Shown in pieces: positions 29,120 through 37,697 of a DNA stretch of 40,125 bases. The stretch is from an uncultured Alcaligenaceae bacterium. Its GTDB lineage: Bacteria > Pseudomonadota > Gammaproteobacteria > Burkholderiales > Burkholderiaceae_B. The position numbers and the translations under genes were made by a program. The notes beneath the pieces are model-generated. The model was not told the DNA's origin and did not search any database. It saw only the letters and a program-made list of their open reading frames with translations. Position 1 is the first letter of the stretch; the number at the start of each line of letters is the position of its first letter. The DNA lies in assembly GCA_937896225.1 (NCBI GenBank), contig CALBMZ010000163.1, positions 1 to 40,125 on the forward strand, in the 5' to 3' direction.

Positions 29120-30082
29120 ATGAATATACCCATACAACCTAAGCCCAGTCAGGATGAAGCTAATAAAATTGACGAGCGTGCGCCAGACACGCGGTCATTG
29201 ACTGAAGCTCGAACCGTCTCTGAGGTGTTAGCGCACTCAAATGTTGAACCGGTGTTGAAGGAGCTAGATGATTCGCTAGTTGGTCTGGCCCCCGTTAAGT
29301 CACGCATTCGCGATATAGCGGCTTTGTTAGTAATAGATAAACTACGCTTAAATTTGGGGTTGGCCGCGCAAGCACCTTCTTTACATATGTGCTTTACAGG
29401 CAACCCTGGTACCGGTAAGACTACGGTAGCTATGCGTATGGCTGAATTATTGCATCGCCTCGGCTATGTTCGAAAAGGGCATATGGTGGCGGTAACTCGT
29501 GATGATTTGGTTGGTCAGTACATAGGTCATACAGCACCCAAAACACGAGAAATACTTAAAAAAGCTATGGGAGGGGTGCTCTTTATTGATGAAGCTTACT
29601 ATCTGTATCGACCTGAAAATGAGCGTGACTACGGTCAAGAAGCCATCGAAATTTTATTACAAATCATGGAAAACAATCGAGATGATTTAGTTGTGATTTT
29701 GGCAGGATATAAAGACAGAATGGACACCTTTTTTCAAAGCAACCCTGGCATGAGTTCACGTATCTCTCATCACATTGACTTTCCAGACTACTCAGTTGGT
29801 GAGTTACTTCAAATATCACAAAAAATATTGGCTAACCAAAACTATCGTTTTGCGCCTGACGCTGCCAAAGTATTCGAAGATTACCTAAACTTAAGGCTCG
29901 AACAGCCACACTTTGCGAATGCACGTAGCGCTCGAAATGCGCTTGAAAGAGCAAGGCTGAGGCAAGCAAGTCGCTTATTTAAAGAACGGGACAAAGTTTT
30001 ATCTGTAGACGATTTAACAACCATCGAGGCATCTGACATAAGGGCTAGTCGAGTATTTCAGCAATCTACCAAATTACCTTAA
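29120..30082 (+). CDS. cbbX: Red-type RuBisCO activase CbbX
   Basis: An AAA+ ATPase that pulls on the CbbL C-terminus to free inhibited active sites, and in characterised members is itself activated by RuBP. Walker A is GNPGTGKT (94-101), the pore loop is [15 protein letters not shown] with Tyr134, Walker B is [10 protein letters not shown] (153-162), and an Arg-rich C-terminal lid follows ([16 protein letters not shown]). The N-terminal 40 residues are a variable charged arm. It starts 29 bases after cbbS. Presence of CbbX fits a red-type large subunit; no cbbQ/cbbO was seen. Confidence 0.97.
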   Translation: MNIPIQPKPSQDEANKIDERAPDTRSLTEARTVSEVLAHSNVEPVLKELDDSLVGLAPVKSRIRDIAALLVIDKLRLNLGLAAQAPSLHMCFTGNPGTGKTTVAMRMAELLHRLGYVRKGHMVAVTRDDLVGQYIGHTAPKTREILKKAMGGVLFIDEAYYLYRPENERDYGQEAIEILLQIMENNRDDLVVILAGYKDRMDTFFQSNPGMSSRISHHIDFPDYSVGELLQISQKILANQNYRFAPDAAKVFEDYLNLRLEQPHFANARSARNALERARLRQASRLFKERDKVLSVDDLTTIEASDIRASRVFQQSTKLP

Positions 30083-30117
30083 GTTAAAATACAATTGAGT
30101 TCAAGTTAAGATATACA
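30081..30117 (+). promoter_or_regulatory. Direct repeats upstream of cbbR
   Basis: AAGTTAAAATACA (30081-30093) and AAGTTAAGATATACA (30103-30117) begin exactly 22 bp apart, two helical turns, in the 61-bp gap between cbbX and cbbR. This spacing suits a LysR-type dimer-of-dimers site, so cbbR may regulate itself. The first repeat overlaps the last bases of cbbX. Confidence 0.4.
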
Positions 30118-30143
30118 TTAATGAAAGCTAATGTGAGCTTGAC

Positions 30144-31082
30144 ATGAAACATTCAACTTTTCGGCAATTAAGAGTTTTTAACGAGGTGGCTAAACAGCTA
30201 AGTTTTGTTCGTGCTGCTGAAAGCTTACATCTCTCTCCGCCTGCAGTGACGATGCAAATTAAAGAGCTTGAAGCCAACATCGGAATGATCTTATTTGAAC
30301 GATCTGGCAAAAAAGTAGCGCTCACCACAGCCGGTGAATATATGTTGGTTTACGCACGTCGCATACTTGCAACCCTTAAAGACGCCGAAGATGCTGCCGC
30401 TAGACTGCAACGCATAGAGGCTGGTTCATTAACCATTGGAATGGTTAGCACAGCAAAATACTTCATGATGCATTTACTAGCTGAATTTCGAGATCAACAT
30501 GTCGGTGTTGATCTAAAGCTCGAAATAGGTAACCGTGAAGATTTAGTCAAAATGCTACAAGCCAATGAAGTTGATATTGCCATCATGGGTCGCCCCCCCA
30601 AAGAGTTACGCACGCGTGCCGAACCCTTTGCGGCGCACCCACATGTTTTTATAGCAGCCCCTCATCACCCCATTGTTGCGCAAGGATGGTTGAGCACTGA
30701 AGACTTAAGACACCAAGATTTTATTGCGCGAGAAAAAGGTTCCGGCACCCGCGCCGCGATGGAACGTTATTTCGAAGCAGCCCGATTTGAGCCTCGTTAC
30801 AAAATGGCTATGAAATCAAATGAAACATTGAAACAAGCCGTTATGGCTGGCTTAGGGTTAGGTTTCATTTCTTTACACACGATTGGCTTTGAATTGATAC
30901 ACGGGCAACTTGTGGTGCTTAATGTACAAGACACTCCAATCGTGAGAGCTTGGAATGTGGTGCATACCCAATCAAAACTTCTCTCACCCGCAGCAGAAGC
31001 ATTTCGTTACTTTATGCTCGAACGGGGTGAAGACTACCTTGCCCAACAATTTGGTATGCATGACGTCATCAGCCGAGCTTAG
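30144..31082 (+). CDS. cbbR: LysR-type regulator CbbR
   Basis: A 312-residue LysR-family regulator. The N-terminal winged helix (FRQLRVFNEVAKQLSFVRAAESLHLSPPAVTMQIKELEANIG and following) is clear. The co-inducer domain includes LTIGMVSTAKYFMMHLLAEF and DIAIMGRPP, typical of CbbR. In known systems CbbR activates cbb operons in response to metabolites such as RuBP, NADPH or ATP. Here it lies downstream of cbbX in the same direction, with its own 61-bp upstream gap, rather than divergent from cbbL as is usual. The ribosome-binding site is weak. Confidence 0.94.
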   Translation: MKHSTFRQLRVFNEVAKQLSFVRAAESLHLSPPAVTMQIKELEANIGMILFERSGKKVALTTAGEYMLVYARRILATLKDAEDAAARLQRIEAGSLTIGMVSTAKYFMMHLLAEFRDQHVGVDLKLEIGNREDLVKMLQANEVDIAIMGRPPKELRTRAEPFAAHPHVFIAAPHHPIVAQGWLSTEDLRHQDFIAREKGSGTRAAMERYFEAARFEPRYKMAMKSNETLKQAVMAGLGLGFISLHTIGFELIHGQLVVLNVQDTPIVRAWNVVHTQSKLLSPAAEAFRYFMLERGEDYLAQQFGMHDVISRA

Positions 31083-31084
31083 TC

Positions 31085-31107
31085 TTTGGTTACTAGTTAT
31101 TACCAAA
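31085..31107. terminator. Possible bidirectional hairpin after cbbR
   Basis: TTTGGT (31085-31090) and ACCAAA (31102-31107) pair around an 11-base loop just after the cbbR stop, in the convergent gap before the GST-like gene. No long T-run follows, so it is a weak candidate. Confidence 0.3.
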
Positions 31108-31130
31108 ATATTACCCATAGTTTGACCAAG

Positions 31131-31730
31131 CTAGCGTCGCATGATGGTTTCAAAGGCTTCAGACGTTTTAAACATAGTTAACCACGCCAACAGTTTAGGC
31201 CAAGGCTGTGAGGCAAACCACTCTGGCTCAACATGCGCAAATTGACGAACAAACGGGGCAATGGCAGCATCGGTGAAGCCCCAGCTTTGACCACTTAGAT
31301 AAGGCTGATGTCGTAAACATTCATCAAGCGTATGCAGCACTATTACACCTTGTTCACGATGAACACTTAACGCTAGCTCAGCTGTTAAGTCGTAGCGCAC
31401 AGGGTATTTATAGCGGTCTAGGTGAAACTTAAACGTGTCATCATTTAAAGCAATGCGCGCCTGCCCCTTTGCGTCTAAACCTGTTAACCACCCTTGCGGA
31501 TCACTTTGGCCTAGCGCCCACCGCATGATGTCAAGGCTTTCATCAATAACGGTGTGTTCGAGTAACCATAAGACGGGTACCGTACCTTTAGGTGACAGTT
31601 CCAGCAAATGCGCAGGCTTGTTTTTTAAACTGACCTCTCGTTGCTCATATGACAGACCAGACACCCAAAGCGCCAGTCGAGCTCGCATGGCATACGGGCA
31701 ACGTCGAAACGAATAAAGTACAAGACTCAT
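31131..31730 (-). CDS. Glutathione S-transferase-family protein
   Basis: This 199-residue protein has a thioredoxin-like N-terminal domain with FRRCPYAMRARLAL (Cys at about 11) and the glutathione-binding segment KGTVPVLWL followed by VIDESLDIMRWAL, where the Asp-Glu-Ser pattern binds the gamma-glutamyl part. An all-helical C-terminal domain includes PYLSGQSWGFTDAAIAPFVRQF, with the N-capping Thr-Asp of GSTs. A CPYA site suggests a glutaredoxin-2/omega-like thiol transferase rather than a classic detoxifier. The substrate is unknown. It is separated from exbD upstream by 49 bases and shares its direction. Confidence 0.88.
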   Translation of the reverse strand: MSLVLYSFRRCPYAMRARLALWVSGLSYEQREVSLKNKPAHLLELSPKGTVPVLWLLEHTVIDESLDIMRWALGQSDPQGWLTGLDAKGQARIALNDDTFKFHLDRYKYPVRYDLTAELALSVHREQGVIVLHTLDECLRHQPYLSGQSWGFTDAAIAPFVRQFAHVEPEWFASQPWPKLLAWLTMFKTSEAFETIMRR

Positions 31731-31779
31731 TTTATAAAGACCAGTCTATGAACGTTATATGGTAACGCCAGTTGGCACC

Positions 31780-32223
31780 CTAAGGTTTACGGGTCATTAA
31801 AGAAACTTTACTAACGCCTGCTTGGCGAACCACTGCAATCAGTTTGGCTAAATGGGCATAACGAACGTCTTGATCGCTCCAGATGCGAACAGCCAAACTT
31901 GTGTCTTGACTTTGTTCGTGACTTTCAATAAGGGATGAACCCTTTAGCCAAGCCACCAGTTGTGCATCACTTAACGGTTGCCCGTCTGGTGCCAACCTCT
32001 CACCCATGGCCGTTAAAGTGATATCAATCGTCTTGGGTGGTTGTTGCAAAACCACTGACGCCACCTTAGGTAAATTCACTTGTACCGACTGAGCTGCCAT
32101 CGGGGCTGCGAGTATAAACAAAACTAGCAACACCAGGACCACGTCAATGAGCGGCACCATATTAATCTCTGACATGGTTTGACCCACTGAGGCATGTGGG
32201 TTTTCAAAGGAACCAAATGCCAT
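31780..32223 (-). CDS. exbD: ExbD/TolR-family biopolymer transport protein
   Basis: One N-terminal membrane helix with the proton-path Asp in EINMVPLIDVVLVLLVLFIL, followed by a periplasmic domain of about 90 residues ending in RQAGVSKVSLMTRKP. With ExbB it forms the proton-driven motor that energises TonB. The frame extends upstream to 32364 inside exbB. ATG 32223 (MAFGSFENP) starts one base after the exbB stop and is the sensible start (about 147 residues, normal for ExbD). Adjacent tonB supports ExbD rather than TolR. Confidence 0.94.
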   Translation of the reverse strand: MAFGSFENPHASVGQTMSEINMVPLIDVVLVLLVLFILAAPMAAQSVQVNLPKVASVVLQQPPKTIDITLTAMGERLAPDGQPLSDAQLVAWLKGSSLIESHEQSQDTSLAVRIWSDQDVRYAHLAKLIAVVRQAGVSKVSLMTRKP

Positions 32224-32224
32224 G

Positions 32225-32959
32225 TTACCCCCCGACCCGCGAGACAGGTCGCACAAATGGTTTCGCCTTTTGATGCGTGACGGTTTTGCCTGTGGTGAGA
32301 AACACAAATAACTCATGTGCAAAACCATCGAGCTTAGCCAGCAAAACACGGTTGTTGCGAACAAACGAGTTATAGGCCAACACAGCGGGTATGGCCACCG
32401 CCAAGCCTAAACCAGTCATGACTAACGCTTCACCCACTGGCCCAGCTAAGCTAGCAAAATTTGCACCTGTATCACTGGCAATCGCCATAAGCGCGTGGTA
32501 CACACCCCATACCGTTCCAAACAAGCCCACAAAAGGTGCTGTGGCGCCGATCGTGGCTAACATAGTTAAGCCATTTTCCAGTTTTGAAGTCTCTTCATCA
32601 ATCACTTTACGCATGCTACGGGTCACAAACTCGCCAGTTGTTCCGGCCTCTTCTAGGCGGTTGGCGCCGAATTGGGCGTGATGCGTTTGGGCATGCAAGG
32701 CGTGAATGGTTAAATGCGAAAAAGGGTCTTGCACACCATGAGCGATCAGCTCGTTTTCAACTTGTGTCAACGATGTCGCATTCCAAAATGTATTTAAAAA
32801 CTGATGTGCATGACGCTTGACTTTAAAGATCATGATGGCCTTAGAAAAGATTAAATACCAAGTTACACATGACATGCCCATCATAACGATAAGCAGTGCC
32901 CGACCAATAAAATCTGTTTGTTCCCATAGGGCCAGCCATAGGGTGGTTTGAGGTGTCAT
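32225..32959 (-). CDS. exbB: ExbB/TolQ-family proton channel
   Basis: A 244-residue MotA/TolQ/ExbB family protein. It has a first membrane helix at about 18-38, then a long cytoplasmic stretch (about 45-130). The hallmark ATIGATAPFVGLFGTVWGVYHAL lies at the second helix, and GLAVAIPAVLAYNSFVR at the third. It pairs with ExbD as the stator for TonB. It begins 3 bases after tonB and ends one base before exbD, so tonB-exbB-exbD is a tight unit at the end of the haem operon. Confidence 0.95.
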   Translation of the reverse strand: MTPQTTLWLALWEQTDFIGRALLIVMMGMSCVTWYLIFSKAIMIFKVKRHAHQFLNTFWNATSLTQVENELIAHGVQDPFSHLTIHALHAQTHHAQFGANRLEEAGTTGEFVTRSMRKVIDEETSKLENGLTMLATIGATAPFVGLFGTVWGVYHALMAIASDTGANFASLAGPVGEALVMTGLGLAVAIPAVLAYNSFVRNNRVLLAKLDGFAHELFVFLTTGKTVTHQKAKPFVRPVSRVGG

Positions 32960-32962
32960 ATT

Positions 32963-33769
32963 TTATTTATTCAAGAGAAAATTAAAAGGCATGTCAACGA
33001 CGGTTCGTTTAGACTTGGCGTTGACACGGTAGGGTTTAAAACGTAATGCTGTGGAAGCCTCAAGAGCAGCCGCGTCGAGCAAACCAAACCCTGACGAACG
33101 AACCACATAGCATTGCTCAACGCGACCCAACCGGTCAATAATGATTCGCACCACCACCAAACCCTCATCCCCTTTCAATCTAGCTTGCCTAGGGTAATGC
33201 GGCATGGGTGGGTTGCCATCGAAGGCAAGTTGACTAACGCTCACCCTAACTGGGGTTTTAACGGTTTCAGTCTGTTGCTCAAGGCCATGCTGTTGAACTG
33301 AAGCAGACATTCGTTCACGGTTTGGAAGCGTTTTTTTGGGTGTTGAGTTAACTTGGATCGGTTTAGACTTAACCTTACGCAAGGGTGGTGGCTCGGGCGG
33401 CGACTGTTTAGGTTTCTTTGCAACAATTGGATCTGGCTGAGTGGCAGGGTTGGGTTCGGGTTCAGGTTCGGGTTCGGGTTCGGGTTCGGGTTCGGGTTCG
33501 GGTTCAGGTTCAGGTTCGGGTTCAGGTTCAGGTCCAAACTTTGGCTCCTCAGATGGTTTTATAGCCTCATCTTTAACGAAGACTTCTGAGGCCTCAGCAA
33601 CATTTGAAAAATCAAGCGCCATTGCAAAAGAAGATTGGCCGACTGCAAGTTCAGGGGCTGACTGCTGCGCACCTAACCAACCTACCAGAACGTGCATACT
33701 GATCACAGCGAGCATGAGGCCATTACGTTGTTTGTTCAGAACTATTTCAAACCAAGTTTGGTTAGACAT
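32963..33769 (-). CDS. tonB: TonB energy transducer
   Basis: This 268-residue protein has an N-terminal cytoplasm/membrane anchor (NGLMLAVISMHVLVGWLG, about 16-33). A periplasmic Pro-rich spacer includes thirteen Pro-Glu units at about residues 80-105, and the TonB C-terminal domain has PPMPHYPRQARLKGDEGLV and VRSSGFGLLDAAALEASTALRFKPY. It transfers proton-motive energy to outer-membrane receptors, here most likely HmuR. Its start overlaps the hmuV stop by 8 bases, so it is expressed with the haem transporter and is probably a dedicated TonB. Confidence 0.95.
   Translation of the reverse strand: MSNQTWFEIVLNKQRNGLMLAVISMHVLVGWLGAQQSAPELAVGQSSFAMALDFSNVAEASEVFVKDEAIKPSEEPKFGPEPEPEPEPEPEPEPEPEPEPEPEPEPNPATQPDPIVAKKPKQSPPEPPPLRKVKSKPIQVNSTPKKTLPNRERMSASVQQHGLEQQTETVKTPVRVSVSQLAFDGNPPMPHYPRQARLKGDEGLVVVRIIIDRLGRVEQCYVVRSSGFGLLDAAALEASTALRFKPYRVNAKSKRTVVDMPFNFLLNK
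33455..33532. repeat. Hexanucleotide repeat in tonB, 13 units
   Basis: Thirteen consecutive TTCGGG/TTCAGG units encode the Pro-Glu repeat of the TonB spacer on the minus strand. Eight of the units are TTCGGG, five of them consecutive, so the array is slippage-prone. Changes in unit number stay in frame and would alter spacer length by two residues each. Confidence 0.9.
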
Positions 33770-34628
33770 GACCTACCACCCAAATATATTCGGCATGATG
33801 AGGGTGTTGCATAACGTTCATGGGCAAGCCATAAACGGCCTCCAGCCTAGCTGATGTCAACGCATGGCGAGGTTCATCACACACCACAAGCTGCCCCTGA
33901 TTGAGCAACAAAACTCGGTCACACCATCTCGCGGCTAAATTTAGGTCGTGCATCACGACGAACACGGTGGCGTGTTTAGCCTCAGCCAAAGATTTGACGG
34001 TTCGCATGAGTAAGGTCTGATACTTAGGATCTAAACTAGCCGTTGGCTCATCAAGAAAAATATATACATGACCGGTTATATAAATAATGGCCCTTGCTTG
34101 TACCAATAAGCGTGCGAATTGCACCCTTTGTTGCTCACCACCCGACAAGTCAAGATAGCCTCTATGCTGTAAGGGCAAAAGCTCGACTTCACTTAAAGCT
34201 TGTATCACCCATTTATCAACTGTTATTTGGCTAAACTGCGCAAAGGGGTATGCCCCCATCGCCACGATCGCTGACACATGCATATTGAATGACATGGCAT
34301 GCTGCTGCGGCAACACCACCCGCATTGACGCGAGTGCCTGAACCGATAACTCACTGATAGCTTGACCATCCAAACAAACCTGACCGTGCTGAGTTTGACA
34401 TTCGCCTGTTAGGCTATTTAGTAATGATGTTTTACCCGCCCCATTTGGGCCCAATACACCGAGCACCTGCCCCCTTGGCAGATCAAATGAAATATTTTTC
34501 AAAATAGGTTTTAAATGTCGACCAGAACCTAAGCTCAATGACAAAGATTGAACCTGTAACGCATCTATATGTTTTTTTTGAGTGACTGGCTGAGATTTAG
34601 GTTTAGGTTTGGGCTGAATTAAGCTCAT
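33762..34628 (-). CDS. hmuV: Haem ABC transporter ATP-binding protein
   Basis: The ATPase of the HmuTUV inner-membrane haem importer. Walker A is LGPNGAGKTSLL, the signature is LSGGEQQRVQFARLL, Walker B is FLDEPTASLD, and the switch His follows in FVVMHDLNLAARW. This FecE/BtuD-like subfamily is called haem-specific mainly by context (hmuRSTU). The first 25 residues include a PKPKPKSQP stretch that is unusual for HmuV. Its start overlaps the permease stop (ATGA), and its stop overlaps tonB by 8 bases. Confidence 0.94.
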   Translation of the reverse strand: MSLIQPKPKPKSQPVTQKKHIDALQVQSLSLSLGSGRHLKPILKNISFDLPRGQVLGVLGPNGAGKTSLLNSLTGECQTQHGQVCLDGQAISELSVQALASMRVVLPQQHAMSFNMHVSAIVAMGAYPFAQFSQITVDKWVIQALSEVELLPLQHRGYLDLSGGEQQRVQFARLLVQARAIIYITGHVYIFLDEPTASLDPKYQTLLMRTVKSLAEAKHATVFVVMHDLNLAARWCDRVLLLNQGQLVVCDEPRHALTSARLEAVYGLPMNVMQHPHHAEYIWVVGHV

Positions 34629-35650
34629 CTAGCGTGCCCCTTGAGCAACAGCCAAATAAAAAAAGGCCCACCCACCAAACTCGTCACCAAACCTATTGGC
34701 AATTCAGCTGGGGCCATCACAACCCTTGCCACACCATCAGATAACACCAAAGCCAAAGCACCTGCCAAGGCCGATGCCGGTAACACCCAACGGTGATCTG
34801 CACCCAACACCATGCGCACCAGGTGAGGCACCACTAACCCAACAAAGCCAATACCCCCGGTCACGGCGACCAAAGGCCCTGCCGTGAAAGCCACCAAAGT
34901 CAATAGCTGCCAACGAACCGTTTTCAAGTTGTAACCCAGATGAAAGGCAGGTCGATCACCCACCAACAGGGCATTCAGAACTTTCCAACGCGAAATCAAT
35001 AAGCCCACACCGATCAGAACGAGGGGCGATAACAACCCAACAATAGGCCAAGTTGCCCCCGCTAAACTACCCATGTTCCAAAATGTAATATCGCGTAACT
35101 GCGCATCACTGGCTTGAACAATCATTAGCCCCATTAAGCTGAACACGATGGTGTTGATCGCTATACCTGCTAGCAACAAACCTGAAACGTTGTGCGATCG
35201 AACACCCAACATATAGGCTAAATAAGTTGCTACCAACGCCCCTAAAAAGGCAGATGACCCAATGATTAGCAAACCACCTGAAGTCAACACAATTGCCAGT
35301 ACCGCGCCTAAACTGGCCCCAGCAGATAACCCCACCAATCCAGGTTCTGCCAAAGGATTTCGAAATAACGCTTGCATGGCAGCACCCGTCACACCTAGCG
35401 CCACCCCTGCAATAAGGGCCAGCATCATACGGGGCAAGCGAATGTCAAACAACACGTTTTGGCTCAATTCATCTAAACGGCCGCGGCCCAACATACCGGT
35501 GAACAGAGACTTCAACGAAATGTCATAAGCACCTTGCGTGACCGTCGTTAATAAAGCGATTAAAAGTAATACCGCTAAAATTAATAACGCAAGATGGGTT
35601 GGTGGTATGTGCTGCCGCCACCTCTTCATCGTAACGACCCATTCACTCAT
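34625..35650 (-). CDS. hmuU: Haem ABC transporter permease (FecCD family)
   Basis: A permease of the BtuC/FecCD family with about ten membrane helices. Family blocks are RLPRMMLALIAGVALGVTGAAMQALFRNPLAEPGLVGLSAGASLGA, near 60-110 of the product, and GGIGFVGLVVPHLVRMVLGADHRWVLPASAL in the C-terminal half. It forms the membrane channel for periplasmic haem. The open frame reaches 35704 (TTG), but ATG 35650, overlapping the hmuT stop by 8 bases, or ATG 35629 are better; 35650 was chosen for coupling. It overlaps hmuV by 4 bases. Confidence 0.94.
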   Translation of the reverse strand: MSEWVVTMKRWRQHIPPTHLALLILAVLLLIALLTTVTQGAYDISLKSLFTGMLGRGRLDELSQNVLFDIRLPRMMLALIAGVALGVTGAAMQALFRNPLAEPGLVGLSAGASLGAVLAIVLTSGGLLIIGSSAFLGALVATYLAYMLGVRSHNVSGLLLAGIAINTIVFSLMGLMIVQASDAQLRDITFWNMGSLAGATWPIVGLLSPLVLIGVGLLISRWKVLNALLVGDRPAFHLGYNLKTVRWQLLTLVAFTAGPLVAVTGGIGFVGLVVPHLVRMVLGADHRWVLPASALAGALALVLSDGVARVVMAPAELPIGLVTSLVGGPFFIWLLLKGHAR

Positions 35651-36542
35651 CGTTCGCCAAGGCCTGTCGAATGTATTGAATCGCAAAACCAATACGTGGC
35701 CCAAAACCCTGTGCTAACAAATCATCAAGCACGATGACGTGGCCGTTTTTAACAGCAGGGGTGTGCCGCAAGGCAGGTTCTAGCTTTACTTGATCAAGGC
35801 CCCCTAATGCTTTGACCGTGCTGCGGGTCACAATAATGACTTCAGGAGCGGCTGCACTCAATGCTTCTGGGGTGATGACTTGATAACTTTTTATGCCAGT
35901 TAAAACATTATGTAACCCCGACTGCTGTATGACCACATTTGCTGTCGTATTACCCCCGGCACCTAATAGTTTGCCGCCCCGCATCACCAGCAAGAGCGCT
36001 GATTTTGATTGAACAGGCATCAAATGTGCCGCATTAACCTGTTGATTGACTTCATCTATCAATTTCTCACCTGCTTCTTGCCGGTTTAAAACTTTAGCTA
36101 TTTGGCGAATGCGATTATGCAGTGACGGCATATTGGGTTCATCTGAGACGAGTTCAAGTGATATGCCTAGGTCTTGAATTTGCTGCAACGCTAAGGGTGG
36201 CCCAGCATGGCTTGAGGCCAACACCACATCAGGCCGCATCGCAACAACCCCTTCTATGGGTACGCGTCGGTAATAGCCCACGCTGGGTAACTGCGTCGCT
36301 TGAACTGGGTACAAACTTGACTGGTCGGTTGCAACGACTCGGTGGCCAGCTCCTAAGGCATACACAATTTCAGTCACACTGCCACCTAACGTCACTAAGC
36401 GTTTGGGGGCAGCTACTGGTGCAGGTGCTGATGCGATGACAGTTTCTGACAATTGAGCTTGCGCTGGCGCAAGAGATTCTAAAATAAATATGAGTGACAC
36501 AAAAACACTCAGTTGTAAAAAACGAATCAGGGCGACTTTCAT
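35643..36542 (-). CDS. hmuT: Haem-binding periplasmic protein
   Basis: A 299-residue class III substrate-binding protein that hands haem to HmuUV. It has a cleavable signal peptide (hydrophobic about 9-24, AQAQ cleavage region near 30). The mature part starts with RLVTLGGSVTEIVYALGAGHRVVATD, then SVGYYRRVPIEGVVAMRPDVVLAS. The Tyr in GYYR is in the region holding the axial Tyr ligand in studied haem-binding homologues. It overlaps hmuS by 4 bases and hmuU by 8 bases. Confidence 0.94.
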   Translation of the reverse strand: MKVALIRFLQLSVFVSLIFILESLAPAQAQLSETVIASAPAPVAAPKRLVTLGGSVTEIVYALGAGHRVVATDQSSLYPVQATQLPSVGYYRRVPIEGVVAMRPDVVLASSHAGPPLALQQIQDLGISLELVSDEPNMPSLHNRIRQIAKVLNRQEAGEKLIDEVNQQVNAAHLMPVQSKSALLLVMRGGKLLGAGGNTTANVVIQQSGLHNVLTGIKSYQVITPEALSAAAPEVIIVTRSTVKALGGLDQVKLEPALRHTPAVKNGHVIVLDDLLAQGFGPRIGFAIQYIRQALANDE

Positions 36543-37618
36543 GCTGCCAACTGCTTAGGGCATAACGAAACCAACAGTTCGCGCCATTTGGCCTGCTCGG
36601 TTACACCCGGTTTACGTTCACCAAAAAACTGCACAATCATTTCGCCATCGTGGTCAAACACTTCAACCGAAGTGACCCACCCATCGATCGTGGGTTTGTT
36701 CACCACCCAAACGCTTTGAATATGCTTTAAATTGATATGTAAATTAAAACGAGGGTCTAATACATTTAACCAAGCCCCTGTTTGAACAATTTTTTTAATC
36801 AGACCTGAATGAATTTGAATCATGCCTGTATTGCTCACAAAGCACATAATGGGTATTTCAGTTTGTGCGGCAACCTTTAGCATTAGCCCAATATTTTCCA
36901 CACCAACTTGTTGCGCTAAGTCTGGCCCCACATCATGAATCGCCCCCAACCGCTCAACATCAAATTTTTTAAGCATGGTAAAAAAATCATGTGTATCTTT
37001 TAGTGCTAACCAAGCTTGACGTAACGCCGTTTTGTCGTGTGTTTGCATTTGACGAATAGCCTTAGGCTTAGCTTGGGCAGCGGGCCACATGGGTGCCGCC
37101 GCAAAACGTTGAACCAGCGCTAAATATGCTGAGATATCAGTTTCCTTAGTGCAAAATACTTTATGAATAGCTATGCCAGCCTGATCAAAAAACTGCAAAC
37201 TTAAGCGATCACGATCTTGAACCGCCCATGCATGAGCCCAATGATTAAAAAACACGCGTAAATCAATATCAGGGCCAAGTACTAAACCCACTGGCCCGTC
37301 AGCATGAATATCAAGGTAATGACCGTGACGCTCGTGCACGCAACTTTGATTTCGAGTCAGCGCCATGACCTCACCCATATCGCCAATTGCTTTAAACACC
37401 TCGCGGCCATTGCCTTGAAGATAAATACTCTTTATGGAACCCAACGATGAAGCGACCCACTGCGCCTCTGTAATGTTTAAAATTTGAGCTAAATCACGCG
37501 AACGTTTTTTTTGATCTATTTGATTTAACAAAAAATACTGAGCTTTTACGTTTTCTGAAGTGAGTACGTCTTGTTCAGGTAATAAACTTTGGTCTGGCAC
37601 ATCAATTAAGTCGAGCAT
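36539..37618 (-). CDS. hmuS: Haem-degrading / haem-trafficking factor HmuS
   Basis: A HemS/ChuS/HmuS-like protein of about 359 residues with two related halves, as in that family. The half-repeat signatures VFFNHWAHAWAVQD and NLHINLKHIQSVWVVNKP hold the probable haem-contact His region. Depending on the homologue these proteins store, hand over or degrade haem in the cytoplasm. The frame could start at a TTG (37630), but ATG 37618 follows GGAG at six bases and was chosen. It lies 79 bases after hmuR, with a strong hairpin in the gap. Confidence 0.93.
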   Translation of the reverse strand: MLDLIDVPDQSLLPEQDVLTSENVKAQYFLLNQIDQKKRSRDLAQILNITEAQWVASSLGSIKSIYLQGNGREVFKAIGDMGEVMALTRNQSCVHERHGHYLDIHADGPVGLVLGPDIDLRVFFNHWAHAWAVQDRDRLSLQFFDQAGIAIHKVFCTKETDISAYLALVQRFAAAPMWPAAQAKPKAIRQMQTHDKTALRQAWLALKDTHDFFTMLKKFDVERLGAIHDVGPDLAQQVGVENIGLMLKVAAQTEIPIMCFVSNTGMIQIHSGLIKKIVQTGAWLNVLDPRFNLHINLKHIQSVWVVNKPTIDGWVTSVEVFDHDGEMIVQFFGERKPGVTEQAKWRELLVSLCPKQLAA

Positions 37619-37639
37619 GTGATTCTCCAATTTTTTGAT

Positions 37640-37672
37640 GTTGATTGACCCTTGACAAAGCGATCAATCAAC
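37640..37672 (-). promoter_or_regulatory. Intergenic hairpin between hmuR and hmuS
   Basis: GTTGATTGA (37640-37648) and TCAATCAAC (37664-37672) form a perfect 9-bp stem with a 15-base loop. It lies just after the hmuR stop and is followed on the transcript by an A-run rather than a U-run. It is more likely to stabilise the hmuR message end or set stoichiometry than to terminate. Confidence 0.5.
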
Positions 37673-37697
37673 GTAGGGTTTGACTTAGGTTGAGGTT

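Noticed and set aside
33455-33532. CRISPR-like array
   Set aside because: The units are contiguous hexamers inside a coding sequence, with no spacers and no cas genes nearby.
33441-33854. Long plus-strand frame with a Gly-Ser repeat
   Set aside because: It is the antisense reading of the hexamer repeat in tonB. The repeat keeps several frames open, and there is no ribosome-binding site or family match.
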